Assembly: GCF_000341105.1 (NCBI RefSeq)
Contig: NZ_ANBB01000035.1
Coordinates: forward strand, 124,001 to 188,000
Length of the DNA: 64,000 bases
Reading direction: 5' to 3'
Origin: Nocardiopsis potens DSM 45234
Lineage (GTDB): Bacteria > Actinomycetota > Actinomycetes > Streptosporangiales > Streptosporangiaceae
The notes under the pieces were generated by a model. It saw nothing but the letters and a program-made list of their open reading frames with translations, ran no database searches and was not told the DNA's origin. Below are positions 49,150-59,084 of the stretch, one piece after another (position 1 is the first letter of the stretch; every line of letters begins with the position of its first letter). Both the position numbers and the translations under genes were made by a program.

Positions 49150-50451
49150 ATGGCGATGAAGGTGGCGCTGCTCGGATGCGGCGTTGTGGGTGCTGAGGTC
49201 GTACGCCTGCTCCAGGAGCAGGCCGGCGAGCTGGCCGCGCGCATCGGCACGCCCGTCGAGGTCGGCGGGATCGCGGTGCGCAGGCTCGGCCGGGCCCGCG
49301 GCACGGGGATCGACCCCGAGCTGTTCACCACCGACGCCATGGCGCTGGTCACCCGGCCCGACATCGACCTGGTGGTCGAGGTCATCGGCGGCATCGAGCC
49401 GGCCCGGTCGCTGATCCTGGCCGCGATCAAGAACGGCAAGTCGGTGGTGACCGCGAACAAGGCGCTGCTCGCCGAGGACGGCGCGGCCATCCACGACGCC
49501 GCCCGCGAGGCCGGGGTGGACGTCTACTACGAGGCCGCGGTGGCCGGCGCCATCCCGCTGCTCCGCCCGCTGCGCGACTCGCTCGCCGGCGACCGGGTCA
49601 AACGGGTCATGGGCATCGTCAACGGCACCACCAACTTCATCCTGGACCGGATGCACACCCAGGGCGCCGGGTTCACCGAGTCCCTGGAGGAGGCGCAGGC
49701 GCTCGGCTACGCCGAGGCCGACCCCACCGCGGACGTGGAGGGCTTCGACGCCGCCGCCAAGGCCGCCATCCTGGCCCGGCTGGCCTTCCACACCCGCCGG
49801 GTGACCGCCGCCGACGTGCACCGCGAGGGCATCACCGGGGTCACCGCCGGCGACATCGCCAGCGCCGAGGCGATGGGCTGCGTGGTCAAGCCGCTGGCCA
49901 TCTGCCAGCTCTCCGAAGACGGCTCCTCGGTCGGCGTCCGGGTGCACCCGGCGATGCTCCCCCGGGAGCACCCGCTGGCCACCGTCGGCGGCGCCTACAA
50001 CGCGGTCTTCGTCGAGGCGGAGTCGGCCGGCCGGCTGATGTTCTACGGCGCCGGGGCCGGCGGGGCGCCCACCGCCAGCGCGGTCCTGGGCGACCTGGTC
50101 GCGGTGGCGCGCAACCGGCTCTCCGGCACCTCGGTCGCCGAGGGCGGCCACGACACCGGCCTGCCGGTGCACCCGATGGGCGACACGGTCACCCGCTACC
50201 ACCTGGCCCTGGACGTCGCCGACCGGCCGGGCGTGCTGGCCCGGGTCGCCGAGGTGTTCGCGGAGAACCACGTCTCGATCAAGAACGTGCGCCAGGAGGG
50301 GCACGGCGACGACGCCCAGCTGGTGCTGGTCAGCCACCCGGCCCCGGACTCCGCGCTGGACGCCACCGTGCGCCGGCTGCGCGCGCTGGACACGGTGCGC
50401 AGCGTCGCCAGCGTGATGCGGGTCGAGGCGTTGGGCAACAGCGCCGACTGA
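49150..50451 (+). CDS. hom: Homoserine dehydrogenase
   Basis: 433-residue NAD(P)H-dependent reductase making homoserine from aspartate semialdehyde, the branch point to threonine and methionine. It begins KVALLGCGVVGAEVV (dinucleotide fold), has GIVNGTTNFILDRM and EADPTADVEGFDAAAK (catalytic domain), and ends with an ACT domain (DVADRPGVLARVAEVF) that is expected to bind threonine for feedback control. Two Met codons are close (49150, 49156); GGGAG is about 11-13 nt upstream. A strong hairpin follows the stop, so thrCB probably has its own promoter. Confidence 0.96.
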   Translation: MAMKVALLGCGVVGAEVVRLLQEQAGELAARIGTPVEVGGIAVRRLGRARGTGIDPELFTTDAMALVTRPDIDLVVEVIGGIEPARSLILAAIKNGKSVVTANKALLAEDGAAIHDAAREAGVDVYYEAAVAGAIPLLRPLRDSLAGDRVKRVMGIVNGTTNFILDRMHTQGAGFTESLEEAQALGYAEADPTADVEGFDAAAKAAILARLAFHTRRVTAADVHREGITGVTAGDIASAEAMGCVVKPLAICQLSEDGSSVGVRVHPAMLPREHPLATVGGAYNAVFVEAESAGRLMFYGAGAGGAPTASAVLGDLVAVARNRLSGTSVAEGGHDTGLPVHPMGDTVTRYHLALDVADRPGVLARVAEVFAENHVSIKNVRQEGHGDDAQLVLVSHPAPDSALDATVRRLRALDTVRSVASVMRVEALGNSAD

Positions 50452-50456
50452 CCCGC

Positions 50457-50496
50457 CCCGGCCGGTCCCGGCGCCGCCGCGCCGGGACCGGCCGGG
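50457..50496 (+). terminator. Hairpin after hom
   Basis: CCCGGCCGGTCCCGGCGC pairs exactly with 50479-50496 around CGCC, 5 bp after the hom stop. It could end the lysA-hom transcript or attenuate read-through into thrC. Confidence 0.7.
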
Positions 50497-50734
50497 GGAG
50501 GGCCGGTGAACCCCGGGTCTCGGCAGGTGAGACGGGTGGGCCCGATTAACCCGACTCCGCCTCCGGGGCCTAGAATCGAGGTCGGCGAGGGAACGCGGGC
50601 GTGCGCAGGCGCCGCCCGGGACCGGTCCCCGCCCTCCGCAGCACATCTGCAGCACGTCTGCACCGGCGCGTCGGGCGCCCCGCACCGCGGGCAGGCCCGG
50701 CGCCGGGCCGTCCACCAGCGCGAAAGGTCCTGTC

Positions 50735-51799
50735 GTGAGCATGGCACGGGCGTGGCGAGGGGTCGTCGAGGAGTACCGCGACCGGCTTCCCGTCACGGCG
50801 AACACCCCGGTCGTCACCCTTCTCGAGGGGGGCACGCCGCTGGTACCGGCCACCCGGGTCTCCGAGCTGACCGGGTGCGAGGTCTTCCTCAAGGTCGAAG
50901 GGCTCAACCCCACCGGTTCGTTCAAGGACCGCGGCATGACGATGGCCATCACCAAGGCCGCCGAGGACGGCGCCAAGGCGGTCATCTGCGCCTCCACCGG
51001 CAACACCAGCGCCAGCGCCGCGGCCTACGCGGTGCGCGCCGGGATGACCTGCGCGGTCCTGGTCCCGCAGGGCAAGATCGCGATGGGCAAGCTCGCCCAG
51101 GCCCTGGTGCACGGCGCCAAGCTGCTCCAGGTCGACGGCAACTTCGACGACTGCCTGGAGCTGGCCCGCAAGCTCTCGGTGGACTACCCGGTGGCGCTGG
51201 TCAACTCGGTCAACCCGTACCGGCTGCAGGGCCAGAAGACCGCCTCCTTCGAGGTGGTCGACGCGCTCGGCGACGCCCCCGACGTGCACTGCCTGCCGGT
51301 CGGCAACGCCGGCAACATCAGCGCCTACTGGATGGGCTACAAGGAGTACGCCGCGGACGGGCCCGCCACCCGCACCCCGCGCATGTTCGGCTTCCAGGCC
51401 AGCGGCGCCGCGCCGATCGTGGACGGGGCCCCGGTGCGCCAGCCGCGCACCATCGCCACCGCGATCCGGATCGGCAACCCCGCCTCCTGGAAGCTGGCCG
51501 AGGACGCCCGGGACGCCTCCGGCGGCGCCATCGACTCGGTCACCGACCGGCAGATCCTCTCCGCCTACCGGATGCTCGCCGCCGAGGAGGGCGTCTTCGT
51601 GGAGCTCGCGTCGGCGGCCAGCGTCGCCGGCCTGCTCCAGGCGGTGGAGGCCGGCGCGATCGAGCGCGGCAGCCGGGTGGTGTGCACCGTCACCGGCAAC
51701 GGCCTCAAGGACCCGGACTGGGCCCTGGCCGGCGCCTCGGCGGCGACCACCGTGCCGGTGGACGCGCACGCCGCGGCCTCCGCCCTCGGCCTGGCCTAG
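50735..51799 (+). CDS. thrC: Threonine synthase
   Basis: 354-residue PLP enzyme turning O-phosphohomoserine into threonine. The PLP Lys is K64 in [22 protein letters not shown] binds the phosphate and [14 protein letters not shown] binds cofactor phosphate. This is the short, mycobacterial-type threonine synthase. The GTG at 50735 has AAAGG 7 nt upstream. A TAGAAT hexamer at 50571-50576 could be the -10 of a thrC promoter, with a leader of about 155 nt, though no good -35 is visible. thrB follows after 135 bp that contain a palindromic repeat. Confidence 0.96.
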   Translation: MSMARAWRGVVEEYRDRLPVTANTPVVTLLEGGTPLVPATRVSELTGCEVFLKVEGLNPTGSFKDRGMTMAITKAAEDGAKAVICASTGNTSASAAAYAVRAGMTCAVLVPQGKIAMGKLAQALVHGAKLLQVDGNFDDCLELARKLSVDYPVALVNSVNPYRLQGQKTASFEVVDALGDAPDVHCLPVGNAGNISAYWMGYKEYAADGPATRTPRMFGFQASGAAPIVDGAPVRQPRTIATAIRIGNPASWKLAEDARDASGGAIDSVTDRQILSAYRMLAAEEGVFVELASAASVAGLLQAVEAGAIERGSRVVCTVTGNGLKDPDWALAGASAATTVPVDAHAAASALGLA

Positions 51800-51822
51800 A
51801 ACGCCGGGGAGGCCCTCCCCGC

Positions 51823-51887
51823 CCGGTGGTCCCGACGCGGCGGCCCCGCCAGGGCGCCCTGCCCCGCCGCGGCGTCGAGACCACCGG
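51823..51887. repeat. Palindromic intergenic repeat, member 5
   Basis: Outer arms CCGGTGGTCCCGACGC (51823-51838) and 51872-51887 pair with one mismatch. The inner region (GCGGCGG, GCCAGGGCGCCCTGCC) is also self-complementary with a small indel. It lies between thrC and thrB and shares the outer CGACG pattern and the GCCAGGGCG apex with the member at 31,409. It may trim expression between the two genes. Confidence 0.75.
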
Positions 51888-51933
51888 TGAGCAGTACCGA
51901 GAACCGCGCCCCGAGTCCGAGCGGAGACCGCGC

Positions 51934-52902
51934 ATGCCCCAGACGCGCCCCGCGGCGGTGCACGTCCGCACCCCCGCCACCAGCGCCAACCTCGGCCCGG
52001 GCTTCGACGCCCTGGGCCTGGCGCTGGCCCTGTACGACGAGGTCGAAGCCGAGATCCGCCCGGACGGCCGGACCACCGTGGAGGTGGCCGGCGAGGGGGC
52101 CGGAGAGGTCCCGCTGGACGCCTCCCACCTGGTGGCCGTCGCCTTCCGGGCCGCCTACGAGTCGGCCGGGGAGGAGCCGCCCGGCGTCGCGCTGCGCTGC
52201 CGCAACGCGGTGCCGCACGGGCGCGGCCTGGGCTCCTCGGCCTCGGCGATCACCGCCGGGGTGGCGGCCGCGGCCGCCCTGCTGGGCTGGCGCGGCGCCG
52301 ACGGCGGCCCGGACCGGGAGCGCGTCTTCCAGGTCGCCGCGGACGTCGAGGGCCACCCGGACAACGTGGCCCCGTGCGTGTTCGGCGGCTTCACCGTCTC
52401 CTGGCGGGAGGGGGAGCGCTGGCGCGCGCTGCCGATCGCCCCGTCTGGCCGGTTGCGGCCGATCGCGTGCATCCCCGAGGAGCGGCTCTCCACCGATGCG
52501 GCCCGGGGGCTGCTCCCCGCGGAGGTGCCGCACGCCGACGCGGCGTTCAACGCGGGGCGCGCCGCGCTGCTCGCCGCGGCCGTTTCCGGCCATCCGGAGC
52601 TGCTGCTGGAGGCCACCGAGGACCGGCTGCACGAGCATTACCGGAGCCCGGCGATGCCGGAGAGCGCGCGACTCGTCTCCGAGCTGCGTGACCAGGAACG
52701 CCTTCCGGCCGTGGTCTCGGGGGCGGGGCCGACCGTATTGGTGTTCGGCGTCGAGCCCGAAAACCCCTCGGATGCGGGCGATGCCGGGCAAATCAGTGCG
52801 GGCATCGCTGATTCGATTCGAGCCCGAACGGGTACTGGATGGCACATACGCCCCTTAAAAATCGATCCGGCCGGGGTACGGATCACTTCTCCCCGTTCAT
52901 AG
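51934..52902 (+). CDS. thrB: Homoserine kinase
   Basis: 322-residue GHMP kinase that phosphorylates homoserine with ATP. Opening PATSANLGPGFDALGLAL, ATP loop PHGRGLGSSASAITAG and VVSGAGPTVLVF near the C-terminus are all present. The ATG at 51934 has GGAGA 6-8 nt upstream; the frame extends far upstream but only as a shadow of thrC. The last 60 bp and the region beyond are distinctly less GC-rich, marking the start of the rho regulatory region. Confidence 0.95.
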   Translation: MPQTRPAAVHVRTPATSANLGPGFDALGLALALYDEVEAEIRPDGRTTVEVAGEGAGEVPLDASHLVAVAFRAAYESAGEEPPGVALRCRNAVPHGRGLGSSASAITAGVAAAAALLGWRGADGGPDRERVFQVAADVEGHPDNVAPCVFGGFTVSWREGERWRALPIAPSGRLRPIACIPEERLSTDAARGLLPAEVPHADAAFNAGRAALLAAAVSGHPELLLEATEDRLHEHYRSPAMPESARLVSELRDQERLPAVVSGAGPTVLVFGVEPENPSDAGDAGQISAGIADSIRARTGTGWHIRPLKIDPAGVRITSPRS

Positions 52903-52939
52903 ACCTGAGTCGAGGAATAGCTGTGGGCTCCGGTGATGT

Positions 52940-53338
52940 TAGGCTGGTCGTAGCACCAGATGCCCCGTTGCGGGGCGTGTGCTCATCCGCCACAGGGTCC
53001 TCCGCACCGACACCGCTCGTCGGCAACGCCGCACCAGCGGGGTCCGAGGTGGCCGCTGTGTCGAGCTCACGTCGCATCCGTGGCTCTGCCCATCCCACCG
53101 AGGCAGGTTTCCCGCCCGGCGAGAGCGACAGGACGGTCCACGGGAAGCACCACCGAGCTCAACGCCCCGACGTCTGGCTGTACCCAGAGCCCGCCGCGAT
53201 TGGGTAAGGGCGCCATCCGACGGTTCCCGACATCCAGGTGGGGCATGCCCGACCCGGCCCAGGCCGGTTCGCACCACCGGGCCGTCCGTTCACCTAGAAG
53301 ACAAACGGCACGAGCCCGCTCCTTGGGAAGGACCCTTA
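52940..53338 (+). promoter_or_regulatory. rho promoter region and long leader
   Basis: TAGGCT at 52940-52945 is a good -10 with no clear -35. From there to the rho GTG is a leader of about 390 nt. It contains the small hairpin GCCCCG-TTG-CGGGGC (52962-52976) and C-rich, G-poor stretches of the kind Rho loads on. rho genes are commonly autoregulated through their leaders, so attenuation here is plausible. No conserved gene lies in the leader, although an open frame overlaps it. Confidence 0.45.
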
Positions 53339-55234
53339 GTGAGCGACACCACCGAACTCCACACGGACGCGGCGGTCAGCAAGAACGACACCCCCACCGC
53401 GCCCGGTGCGGGATCCGGCGACGCCGCTGCACCGGCCAAGACCTCACCGGCCCGCGGCCGGGCCCAGTCCGGCGCCACCGGGCTGTCCGCCCTGAAGCTG
53501 ACCGAGCTGCAGCGGCTCGCCTCCAGCCTGGGCATCACCGGTACGGGGCGCATGCGCAAGAGCGACGTCATCGCCGCGATCGAGGCCAAGCAGGGCGGTC
53601 CGGTGGCCGCGCCGCAGCCGGCCAAGAGCGCGAAGTCCGCCGGAAAGCGGACCGCGGCCGATAAGGTCGAAGAGCCCGCCACCGAGCCCGCCGCCGCCAA
53701 GGCGGACAAGGGCGAGGCCGACGAGCAGGCCGAGCGCACCGACAAGCGCGGCCGGCGCACCTCCCGCAAGCGCGGCGAGGAGGCCGGCGGCGAGCCGGGC
53801 ACGGACGCGACCGAAACCTCTACCTCCGCGAGCAGCGTGACCAAGACTTCCAACACCTCCCAGAAGAGCGGCTCCGACGCACAGCAGCAGTCCGGCCGGT
53901 CCGGCCGCGACCGCCAGCGCAACCGCCGCAACCGCAACCGGGACGAGGGCGACGCCCAGCCGCAGCAGCAGGACTCCGGTCCCCAGCAGCAGGGCGGCGG
54001 CCGGGGCGGCGACGACGACTCCGGCGGCGGCCGCCGCCGCGGCCGCAGGCGCGACCGCCGGGACCGCCGCGGCGGCCGCGACCGCCAGGACAACGAGCCG
54101 GTGATCAGCGAGGACGACGTCCTGCTGCCGGTCGCCGGGATCCTCGACATCCTGGACAACTACGCCTTCGTCCGCACCACCGGCTACCTCCCCGGCGCCA
54201 ACGACGTCTACGTCTCGCTGGCCCAGGTGCGCAAGCACGGGCTGCGCAAGGGCGACGCGATCACCGGCGCCGTGCGCCAGCCCCGCGAGGGCGAGCGCCG
54301 GGAGAAGTTCAACGCCCTGGTCCGGCTGGACACCATCAACGGGATGGCGCCCGAGCAGGCCCGCAACCGCGCCGAGTTCTCCAAGCTGGTCCCGCTCTAC
54401 CCGCAGGACCGCCTCCGCCTGGAGACCGAGCCGAACGTGCTGACCACGCGGATCATCGACCTGGTCGCCCCGATCGGCAAGGGCCAGCGCGGCCTGATCG
54501 TCTCCCCGCCCAAGGCGGGCAAGACCATGGTGCTGCAGGCGATCGCCAACGCGATCACCGAGAACAACCCCGAGTGCCACCTCATGGTCGTCCTCGTCGA
54601 CGAGCGGCCCGAAGAGGTCACCGACATGCAGCGCACGGTCAAGGGCGAGGTCATCCACTCGACCTTCGACCGGCCGGCCGAGGACCACACCACCGTCGCC
54701 GAGCTCTCCATCGAGCGCGCCAAGCGCCTGGTGGAGATGGGCATGGACGTGGTGGTCCTGCTGGACTCGATCACCCGCCTGGGCCGCGCCTACAACCTGG
54801 CCGCCCCGGCCAGCGGCCGGATCCTGTCCGGCGGTGTCGACTCGACCGCGCTCTACCCGCCGAAGCGGTTCTTCGGCGCGGCGCGCAACATCGAGAACGG
54901 CGGCTCGCTGACCATCCTGGCCACCGCGCTGGTGGAGACCGGCTCGCGGATGGACGAGGTGATCTTCGAGGAGTTCAAGGGCACCGGCAACATGGAGCTC
55001 AAGCTCAACCGGCAGCTCGCGGACAAGCGCATCTTCCCCGCGGTGGACGTGGACGCCTCCTCCACCCGCAAGGAGGAGATCCTCATGTCCAGCGAGGAGC
55101 TCGCCATCATCTGGAAGCTCCGCCGGGTGCTGCACGCCCTGGACACCCAGCAGGCGCTGGAGCTGCTGCTGGAGAAGATGAAGGACACCAAGAGCAACAC
55201 CGAGTTCCTGCTCCAGGTGCAGAAGACCACCTGA
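53339..55234 (+). CDS. rho: Transcription termination factor Rho
   Basis: 631-residue hexameric RNA-dependent helicase. The Rho N-terminal helical domain is at about 45-85 ([18 protein letters not shown]). A basic, Gln/Gly/Arg-rich low-complexity insertion runs from about 90 to 255, the hallmark of actinobacterial Rho. The RNA-binding cold-shock domain ([20 protein letters not shown]) and the ATPase core follow, with Walker A SPPKAGKT (K395), Q-loop [10 protein letters not shown] and R-loop [15 protein letters not shown] at 53339 is chosen for GGAAGG 7-8 nt upstream. A hairpin with a T-tract ends the gene. Confidence 0.97.
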   Translation: MSDTTELHTDAAVSKNDTPTAPGAGSGDAAAPAKTSPARGRAQSGATGLSALKLTELQRLASSLGITGTGRMRKSDVIAAIEAKQGGPVAAPQPAKSAKSAGKRTAADKVEEPATEPAAAKADKGEADEQAERTDKRGRRTSRKRGEEAGGEPGTDATETSTSASSVTKTSNTSQKSGSDAQQQSGRSGRDRQRNRRNRNRDEGDAQPQQQDSGPQQQGGGRGGDDDSGGGRRRGRRRDRRDRRGGRDRQDNEPVISEDDVLLPVAGILDILDNYAFVRTTGYLPGANDVYVSLAQVRKHGLRKGDAITGAVRQPREGERREKFNALVRLDTINGMAPEQARNRAEFSKLVPLYPQDRLRLETEPNVLTTRIIDLVAPIGKGQRGLIVSPPKAGKTMVLQAIANAITENNPECHLMVVLVDERPEEVTDMQRTVKGEVIHSTFDRPAEDHTTVAELSIERAKRLVEMGMDVVVLLDSITRLGRAYNLAAPASGRILSGGVDSTALYPPKRFFGAARNIENGGSLTILATALVETGSRMDEVIFEEFKGTGNMELKLNRQLADKRIFPAVDVDASSTRKEEILMSSEELAIIWKLRRVLHALDTQQALELLLEKMKDTKSNTEFLLQVQKTT

Positions 55235-55256
55235 CCGGCGGGGGCGCGTGCGCTCC

Positions 55257-55282
55257 GGGGCGGCTCCTGCGGGGGCCGCCCC
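55257..55282 (+). terminator. Intrinsic terminator of rho
   Basis: GGGGCGGC and GCCGCCCC enclose a 10-nt loop and are followed by TTTA. It starts 22 bp after the rho stop. Confidence 0.65.
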
Positions 55283-55362
55283 TTTACGTTTCCGGCGGCA
55301 CCGGCTTACCATCCTCGGGCGCCTGTATACCGTGTACTCCACCCCCCCCGGGAGCGCCGCGG

Positions 55363-57168
55363 ATGGACGGAACGGCCCTGCTCGCCCTGCTCGCACTGGC
55401 CCCGATCGCCGTGGTCGGCGTCCTCCTGGTCGGCCTCCGGATACCGGCCAAGTACGCCATGCCCGCCGGGTACGCGGTGGTCGTCGCGCTCGCCGTCGGG
55501 GTATGGCGGGTGGAGTGGGCCGCGGTGGCCGCCTCCACCGTGCAGGGCCTGATCCTCGCCGCCGGCCTGCTCTACATCATCTTCGGCGCGCTGCTGCTGC
55601 TCGCCACGCTCACCCAGAGCGGCGCCATCCGCACCATCCGGGCCACCTTCACCGGGATCAGCCCGGACCGCCGGGTGCAGGCGGTCATCATCGGCTGGCT
55701 GTTCGGCGGCTTCATCGAGGGCGCCTCCGGGTTCGGCACCCCGGCCGCCGTGGTCGCCCCGCTCCTGCTCGCCCTGGGCTTCCCGGCGATGGCCGCGGTC
55801 ATGGTGGGGCTGGTGATCCAGTCCACCCCGGTCAGCTTCGGCGCGGTCGGCACCCCGATCCTGGTCGGCGTGGCCGGCGGGCTCACCGGCACCCCGGAGG
55901 CCGAGGCGCGCGCCGCGGAGACCGCGGGCGGCTTCGCCGGGATGATCGACGCGATCGGGCTGCAGACGGTGCTGCTGCACGCGGCGGTCGGCACACTGGT
56001 CCCGGTCTTCCTGTGCGCCCTGCTGACCGGCTTCTACGGCGGCCGGCGCAGGTTCTCCGACGGGCTGGCGATCTGGCCGTTCGCGCTCTTCTCCGCGCTG
56101 GCCATGGTGGTCCCCTCGGTGCTCTACAACGCCTTCCTCGGGGTGGAGTTCACCTCGCTGCTCGGCGGCCTCACCGGCCTGCTGATCGTGCTCGCCGCCG
56201 CCCGCGCCGGGTTCCTGGTGCCCAGGACCGCCTGGGACTTCCCGCCGCGCGAGCGCTGGGAGGCGCGGTGGAGCGGGCGGCTCGCCCCCGGGGACGGGGA
56301 GGACGGCGCCGGAGAGGCGCCCCGGATCGGCCTGCTGCGCGCCTGGAGCCCCTATCTCATCGCGGCCGGGCTGCTGGTCGCCACCCGGCTCATCGGGCCG
56401 CTCAAGGAGCGCCTGGAGGCCGTGCGGATCGGCGCCGAGGGGCTGTTCGGCACCTCCATCGGCGAGGCGGTGCAGCCGCTGTACTCGCCGGGCGGCGTCT
56501 TCATCCTGGTCTGCCTGCTCACCTACGGCCTGCACCGGATGGACCGGAAGCGGATCGCCGCCTCCTGGCGGACCGCCGGCGGCCAGCTGGCCGGCGCCGC
56601 CGTCGCGCTGCTCTTCGCGGTCCCGCTGGTGCGGGTCTTCATCAACAGCGGCCCGGAGTTCTCCGCCGGGGGCCCGGAGTCCATGCCGCTCACCCTGGCC
56701 GGGGAGGCCGCGGCCCTGGCCGGCGGGGCGTGGCCGCTGTTCGCGCCGTGGATCGGCGCGCTCGGCGCCTTCGTCGCCGGCAGCAACACCGTCTCCAACC
56801 TCATGTTCTCGCTGTTCCAGTTCTCCACCGCGGAGCAGATCGGCGCCGCGCCGGAGACCGTGGTCGCCGCCCAGGCGGTGGGCGGCGCCGCGGGCAACAT
56901 GATCACGGTGCACAACGTGGTGGCCGCCTCCGCGGTGGTCGGGCTGCTCGGCCGGGAGGGCGACCTGATCCGGCAGAGCGCGATCCCGCTGCTGTACTAC
57001 CTGACCGCCGCCGGGGCCCTGGCGCACCTGGCGGTGTATGGCGTGGGTCTCACTCCGGGCGCCGCGGTGCTCGCCGCGCTGCTGCTGGTGCTCACCGCGG
57101 CGGCCTGGGCGGCGCGCCGGCGGGACGCGGCCGAGGCGGTCCGGGCCCAGGCCGGGGGCGGTTCCTGA
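55363..57168 (+). CDS. lldP: L-lactate permease family transporter
   Basis: 601-residue integral membrane protein with about 13-14 transmembrane helices, of the LctP/LldP lactate permease family, which imports lactate (or glycolate) with protons. Diagnostic stretches: [38 protein letters not shown], and near the end [14 protein letters not shown] and [22 protein letters not shown] at 55363 has GGGAG 8 nt upstream. A palindromic patch (TGTATACCGTGTAC at 55,324-55,337) just upstream could be an operator, but no regulator gene is adjacent. No lactate dehydrogenase is nearby. It interrupts the otherwise conserved rho-rpmE neighbourhood. Confidence 0.9.
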   Translation: MDGTALLALLALAPIAVVGVLLVGLRIPAKYAMPAGYAVVVALAVGVWRVEWAAVAASTVQGLILAAGLLYIIFGALLLLATLTQSGAIRTIRATFTGISPDRRVQAVIIGWLFGGFIEGASGFGTPAAVVAPLLLALGFPAMAAVMVGLVIQSTPVSFGAVGTPILVGVAGGLTGTPEAEARAAETAGGFAGMIDAIGLQTVLLHAAVGTLVPVFLCALLTGFYGGRRRFSDGLAIWPFALFSALAMVVPSVLYNAFLGVEFTSLLGGLTGLLIVLAAARAGFLVPRTAWDFPPRERWEARWSGRLAPGDGEDGAGEAPRIGLLRAWSPYLIAAGLLVATRLIGPLKERLEAVRIGAEGLFGTSIGEAVQPLYSPGGVFILVCLLTYGLHRMDRKRIAASWRTAGGQLAGAAVALLFAVPLVRVFINSGPEFSAGGPESMPLTLAGEAAALAGGAWPLFAPWIGALGAFVAGSNTVSNLMFSLFQFSTAEQIGAAPETVVAAQAVGGAAGNMITVHNVVAASAVVGLLGREGDLIRQSAIPLLYYLTAAGALAHLAVYGVGLTPGAAVLAALLLVLTAAAWAARRRDAAEAVRAQAGGGS

Positions 57169-57277
57169 GCGGACCCCGCGAACCGGGGCGGAACGCGCGG
57201 CAGGCCCGTGAAGGCAGGGACTCTTACCCGCGCTTCGGTTCGCCAAAACCGGGGTTCCGTGCTTCCATTCGGCTGGT

Positions 57278-58537
57278 ATGGACTTCAAGAGGTGGGCCGC
57301 GACCGGGGGTGCGGCGGCGCTCGTGGCCGCCGCCGCGATCGTCGCCGTCAACGTCCCCTGGGGCGGTGAGGGGGACGCCACCGAGTCGACCGATGCGCGC
57401 CCCGCCCCGCCCCCCGACCCGCCGGACATCGGCGCGGAGCGCCGGATCGAGCTCCAGCGCGCCCTCAACGAGGTGGTCGTGCAGGGCTCCAGCGGGGCCG
57501 TCGCCGAACTGGTGGAGCGGAACGAGGGCGGCTCGGACGTCTGGAACGGGGTGGCCGGCGTCGCCGACCGGGAGCGCGGCACCCCGGTCGACCCCGACGC
57601 GCACTTCCGCATCGCCAGCCTGTCCAAGCCCTTCGTGGCCGCCACCGCGCTCCTCCTGGTGCAGGACGGCAGCCTGGAGCTGAGCGACACCCTGGAGGAC
57701 ATGCTCCCCGGGGTGGTGGAGGGCGGTCAGCAGATCACCCTGCGCATGCTGCTCAGCCACACCAGCGGGCTGTACAGCTACAACAAGGACATGCCCAGCG
57801 TGGTGGCCGACCCGGAGCGGAGCTGGACCCCCGAGGAGCTGGTGGAGGTCTCCCAGCGGCACCGGCCGGTCTTCCCGCCCGCCACCGACGTCGAGTACTC
57901 CAACACCAACTACGTGCTGGTCGCGATGGCCATCGAGCGGGTCACCGGGCGCCCCTACGCCGAGGCGGTGCAGGAGCGGGTGATCGAGCCGCTCGGCCTG
58001 GAGGACACCTCCATCCCGTTCGACTCGGAGATGCCCGAGCCGGTGCTGCGCGCCTACACCCGCTCGCACGGCTCCATGGTGGACATCACCGAGTTCAACC
58101 CCACCCGGTGGTACGGCACCGCGCAGGTGGTCTCCACCGTCGGCGACCTCAACCGGTTCTGGCGGGCGCTGCTCGACGGCGAACTGCTCGACGAGGAGAT
58201 GCTGGAGCAGATGCTCACCGTCCAGGCCGAGCAGGAGAACGGCTACGGCTACGCGCTCGGCCCGCGCTCCTACACCCTGACCTGCGGCGAGCAGGTGTGG
58301 ATGCACCCGGGCAACATCCCGGGGTCGCGCACCTGGACGGTGCACGGCGACGACCGCGACTTCACCCTGTTCCAGGCCCGCTCCGCCAAGGACCCGGACC
58401 CGCCCGCCTGGGCCATGATCGAACTGGCGATGTGCCCGGAGGAGGCGCCCGCCGAGCCCGAGCCCTCACCGAGCACCGGCGACTACCCGGGCGAGGACGT
58501 CGCCGGCACCGGCCGGGGCCAGGACGGCGGAAAGTAG
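57278..58537 (+). CDS. Serine hydrolase, beta-lactamase/DD-peptidase fold
   Basis: 419 residues. An N-terminal hydrophobic segment (AALVAAAAIVAVNVPW) acts as signal or anchor. The class C beta-lactamase/D-Ala-D-Ala peptidase fold follows: SxxK motif ASLSK (catalytic Ser and Lys), YSN as the second motif, HTSGLYSY typical of the family, and HPGNIPG in place of the KTG/HxG box. The C-terminal 35 residues are Pro/Glu/Gly-rich and probably disordered. Substrate may be peptidoglycan stem peptides or small esters. The upstream sequence holds no clear Shine-Dalgarno site. Confidence 0.85.
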   Translation: MDFKRWAATGGAAALVAAAAIVAVNVPWGGEGDATESTDARPAPPPDPPDIGAERRIELQRALNEVVVQGSSGAVAELVERNEGGSDVWNGVAGVADRERGTPVDPDAHFRIASLSKPFVAATALLLVQDGSLELSDTLEDMLPGVVEGGQQITLRMLLSHTSGLYSYNKDMPSVVADPERSWTPEELVEVSQRHRPVFPPATDVEYSNTNYVLVAMAIERVTGRPYAEAVQERVIEPLGLEDTSIPFDSEMPEPVLRAYTRSHGSMVDITEFNPTRWYGTAQVVSTVGDLNRFWRALLDGELLDEEMLEQMLTVQAEQENGYGYALGPRSYTLTCGEQVWMHPGNIPGSRTWTVHGDDRDFTLFQARSAKDPDPPAWAMIELAMCPEEAPAEPEPSPSTGDYPGEDVAGTGRGQDGGK

Positions 58538-58566
58538 CCGGTCGGGGAAGAACCGGCGGTCGGTTC

Positions 58567-58596
58567 TTGTTCGCAGGTCTGGCAGACTGGTAGGGG
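58567..58596 (+). promoter_or_regulatory. Possible rpmE promoter
   Basis: TTGTTC (58567-58572), an 18-bp spacer and TAGGGG (58591-58596) precede rpmE by 170 bp. A small hairpin CCTGCC-CTGT-GGCAGG (58606-58621) lies at the start of the predicted leader. Confidence 0.35.
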
Positions 58597-58765
58597 AAGG
58601 AACCTCCTGCCCTGTGGCAGGGGCGCGCCCGGTCCGACGACCACCGCGGTACCGGTTCGCGCACGCCGCTCACCCGCCCCTCCGCGCGTCGAGGGGGCGA
58701 CCCGTGCCCAGCGTTCCTTCCCAGCGGCGTGCGTCCGGCGACCGCACTTGTCAAGAGGAGAACAC

Positions 58766-58975
58766 GTGAAGGCCGACATCCACCCCGAGTACGTCGTCAC
58801 CCAGGTGACCTGCACCTGCGGGAACAGCTTCGTCACCCGCAGCACCAAGGCCGACGGCTCGATCCGCACGGACATCTGCTCCGCCTGCCACCCGTTCTAC
58901 ACGGGCAAGCAGAAGATCATGGACACCGGCGGCCGGGTGGCCCGCTTCGAGAAGCGTTTCGGCAAGCGCAAGTAG
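58766..58975 (+). CDS. rpmE: 50S ribosomal protein L31, zinc-binding type
   Basis: 69-residue ribosomal protein. Zn-ribbon cysteines: C16 and C18 (CTC) with C38 and C41 (CSAC), so this is the zinc-containing C+ form used when zinc is sufficient. It ends in the basic [12 protein letters not shown] at 58766 with GAGGAG 5 nt upstream sets the start; an ATG six codons upstream is inside the ribosome site region. It precedes prfA as in other actinobacteria. Confidence 0.96.
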   Translation: MKADIHPEYVVTQVTCTCGNSFVTRSTKADGSIRTDICSACHPFYTGKQKIMDTGGRVARFEKRFGKRK

Positions 58976-59084
58976 CGCCCGCCGCAGCGGCGCCGGCCGC
59001 GCGCCTCTCCGGCGGCGCGCGGCACGGCGCCGCAGTGCATCCGCGCATCCGATTGGACACCACCTCGACGGGGACTGACGAAAC

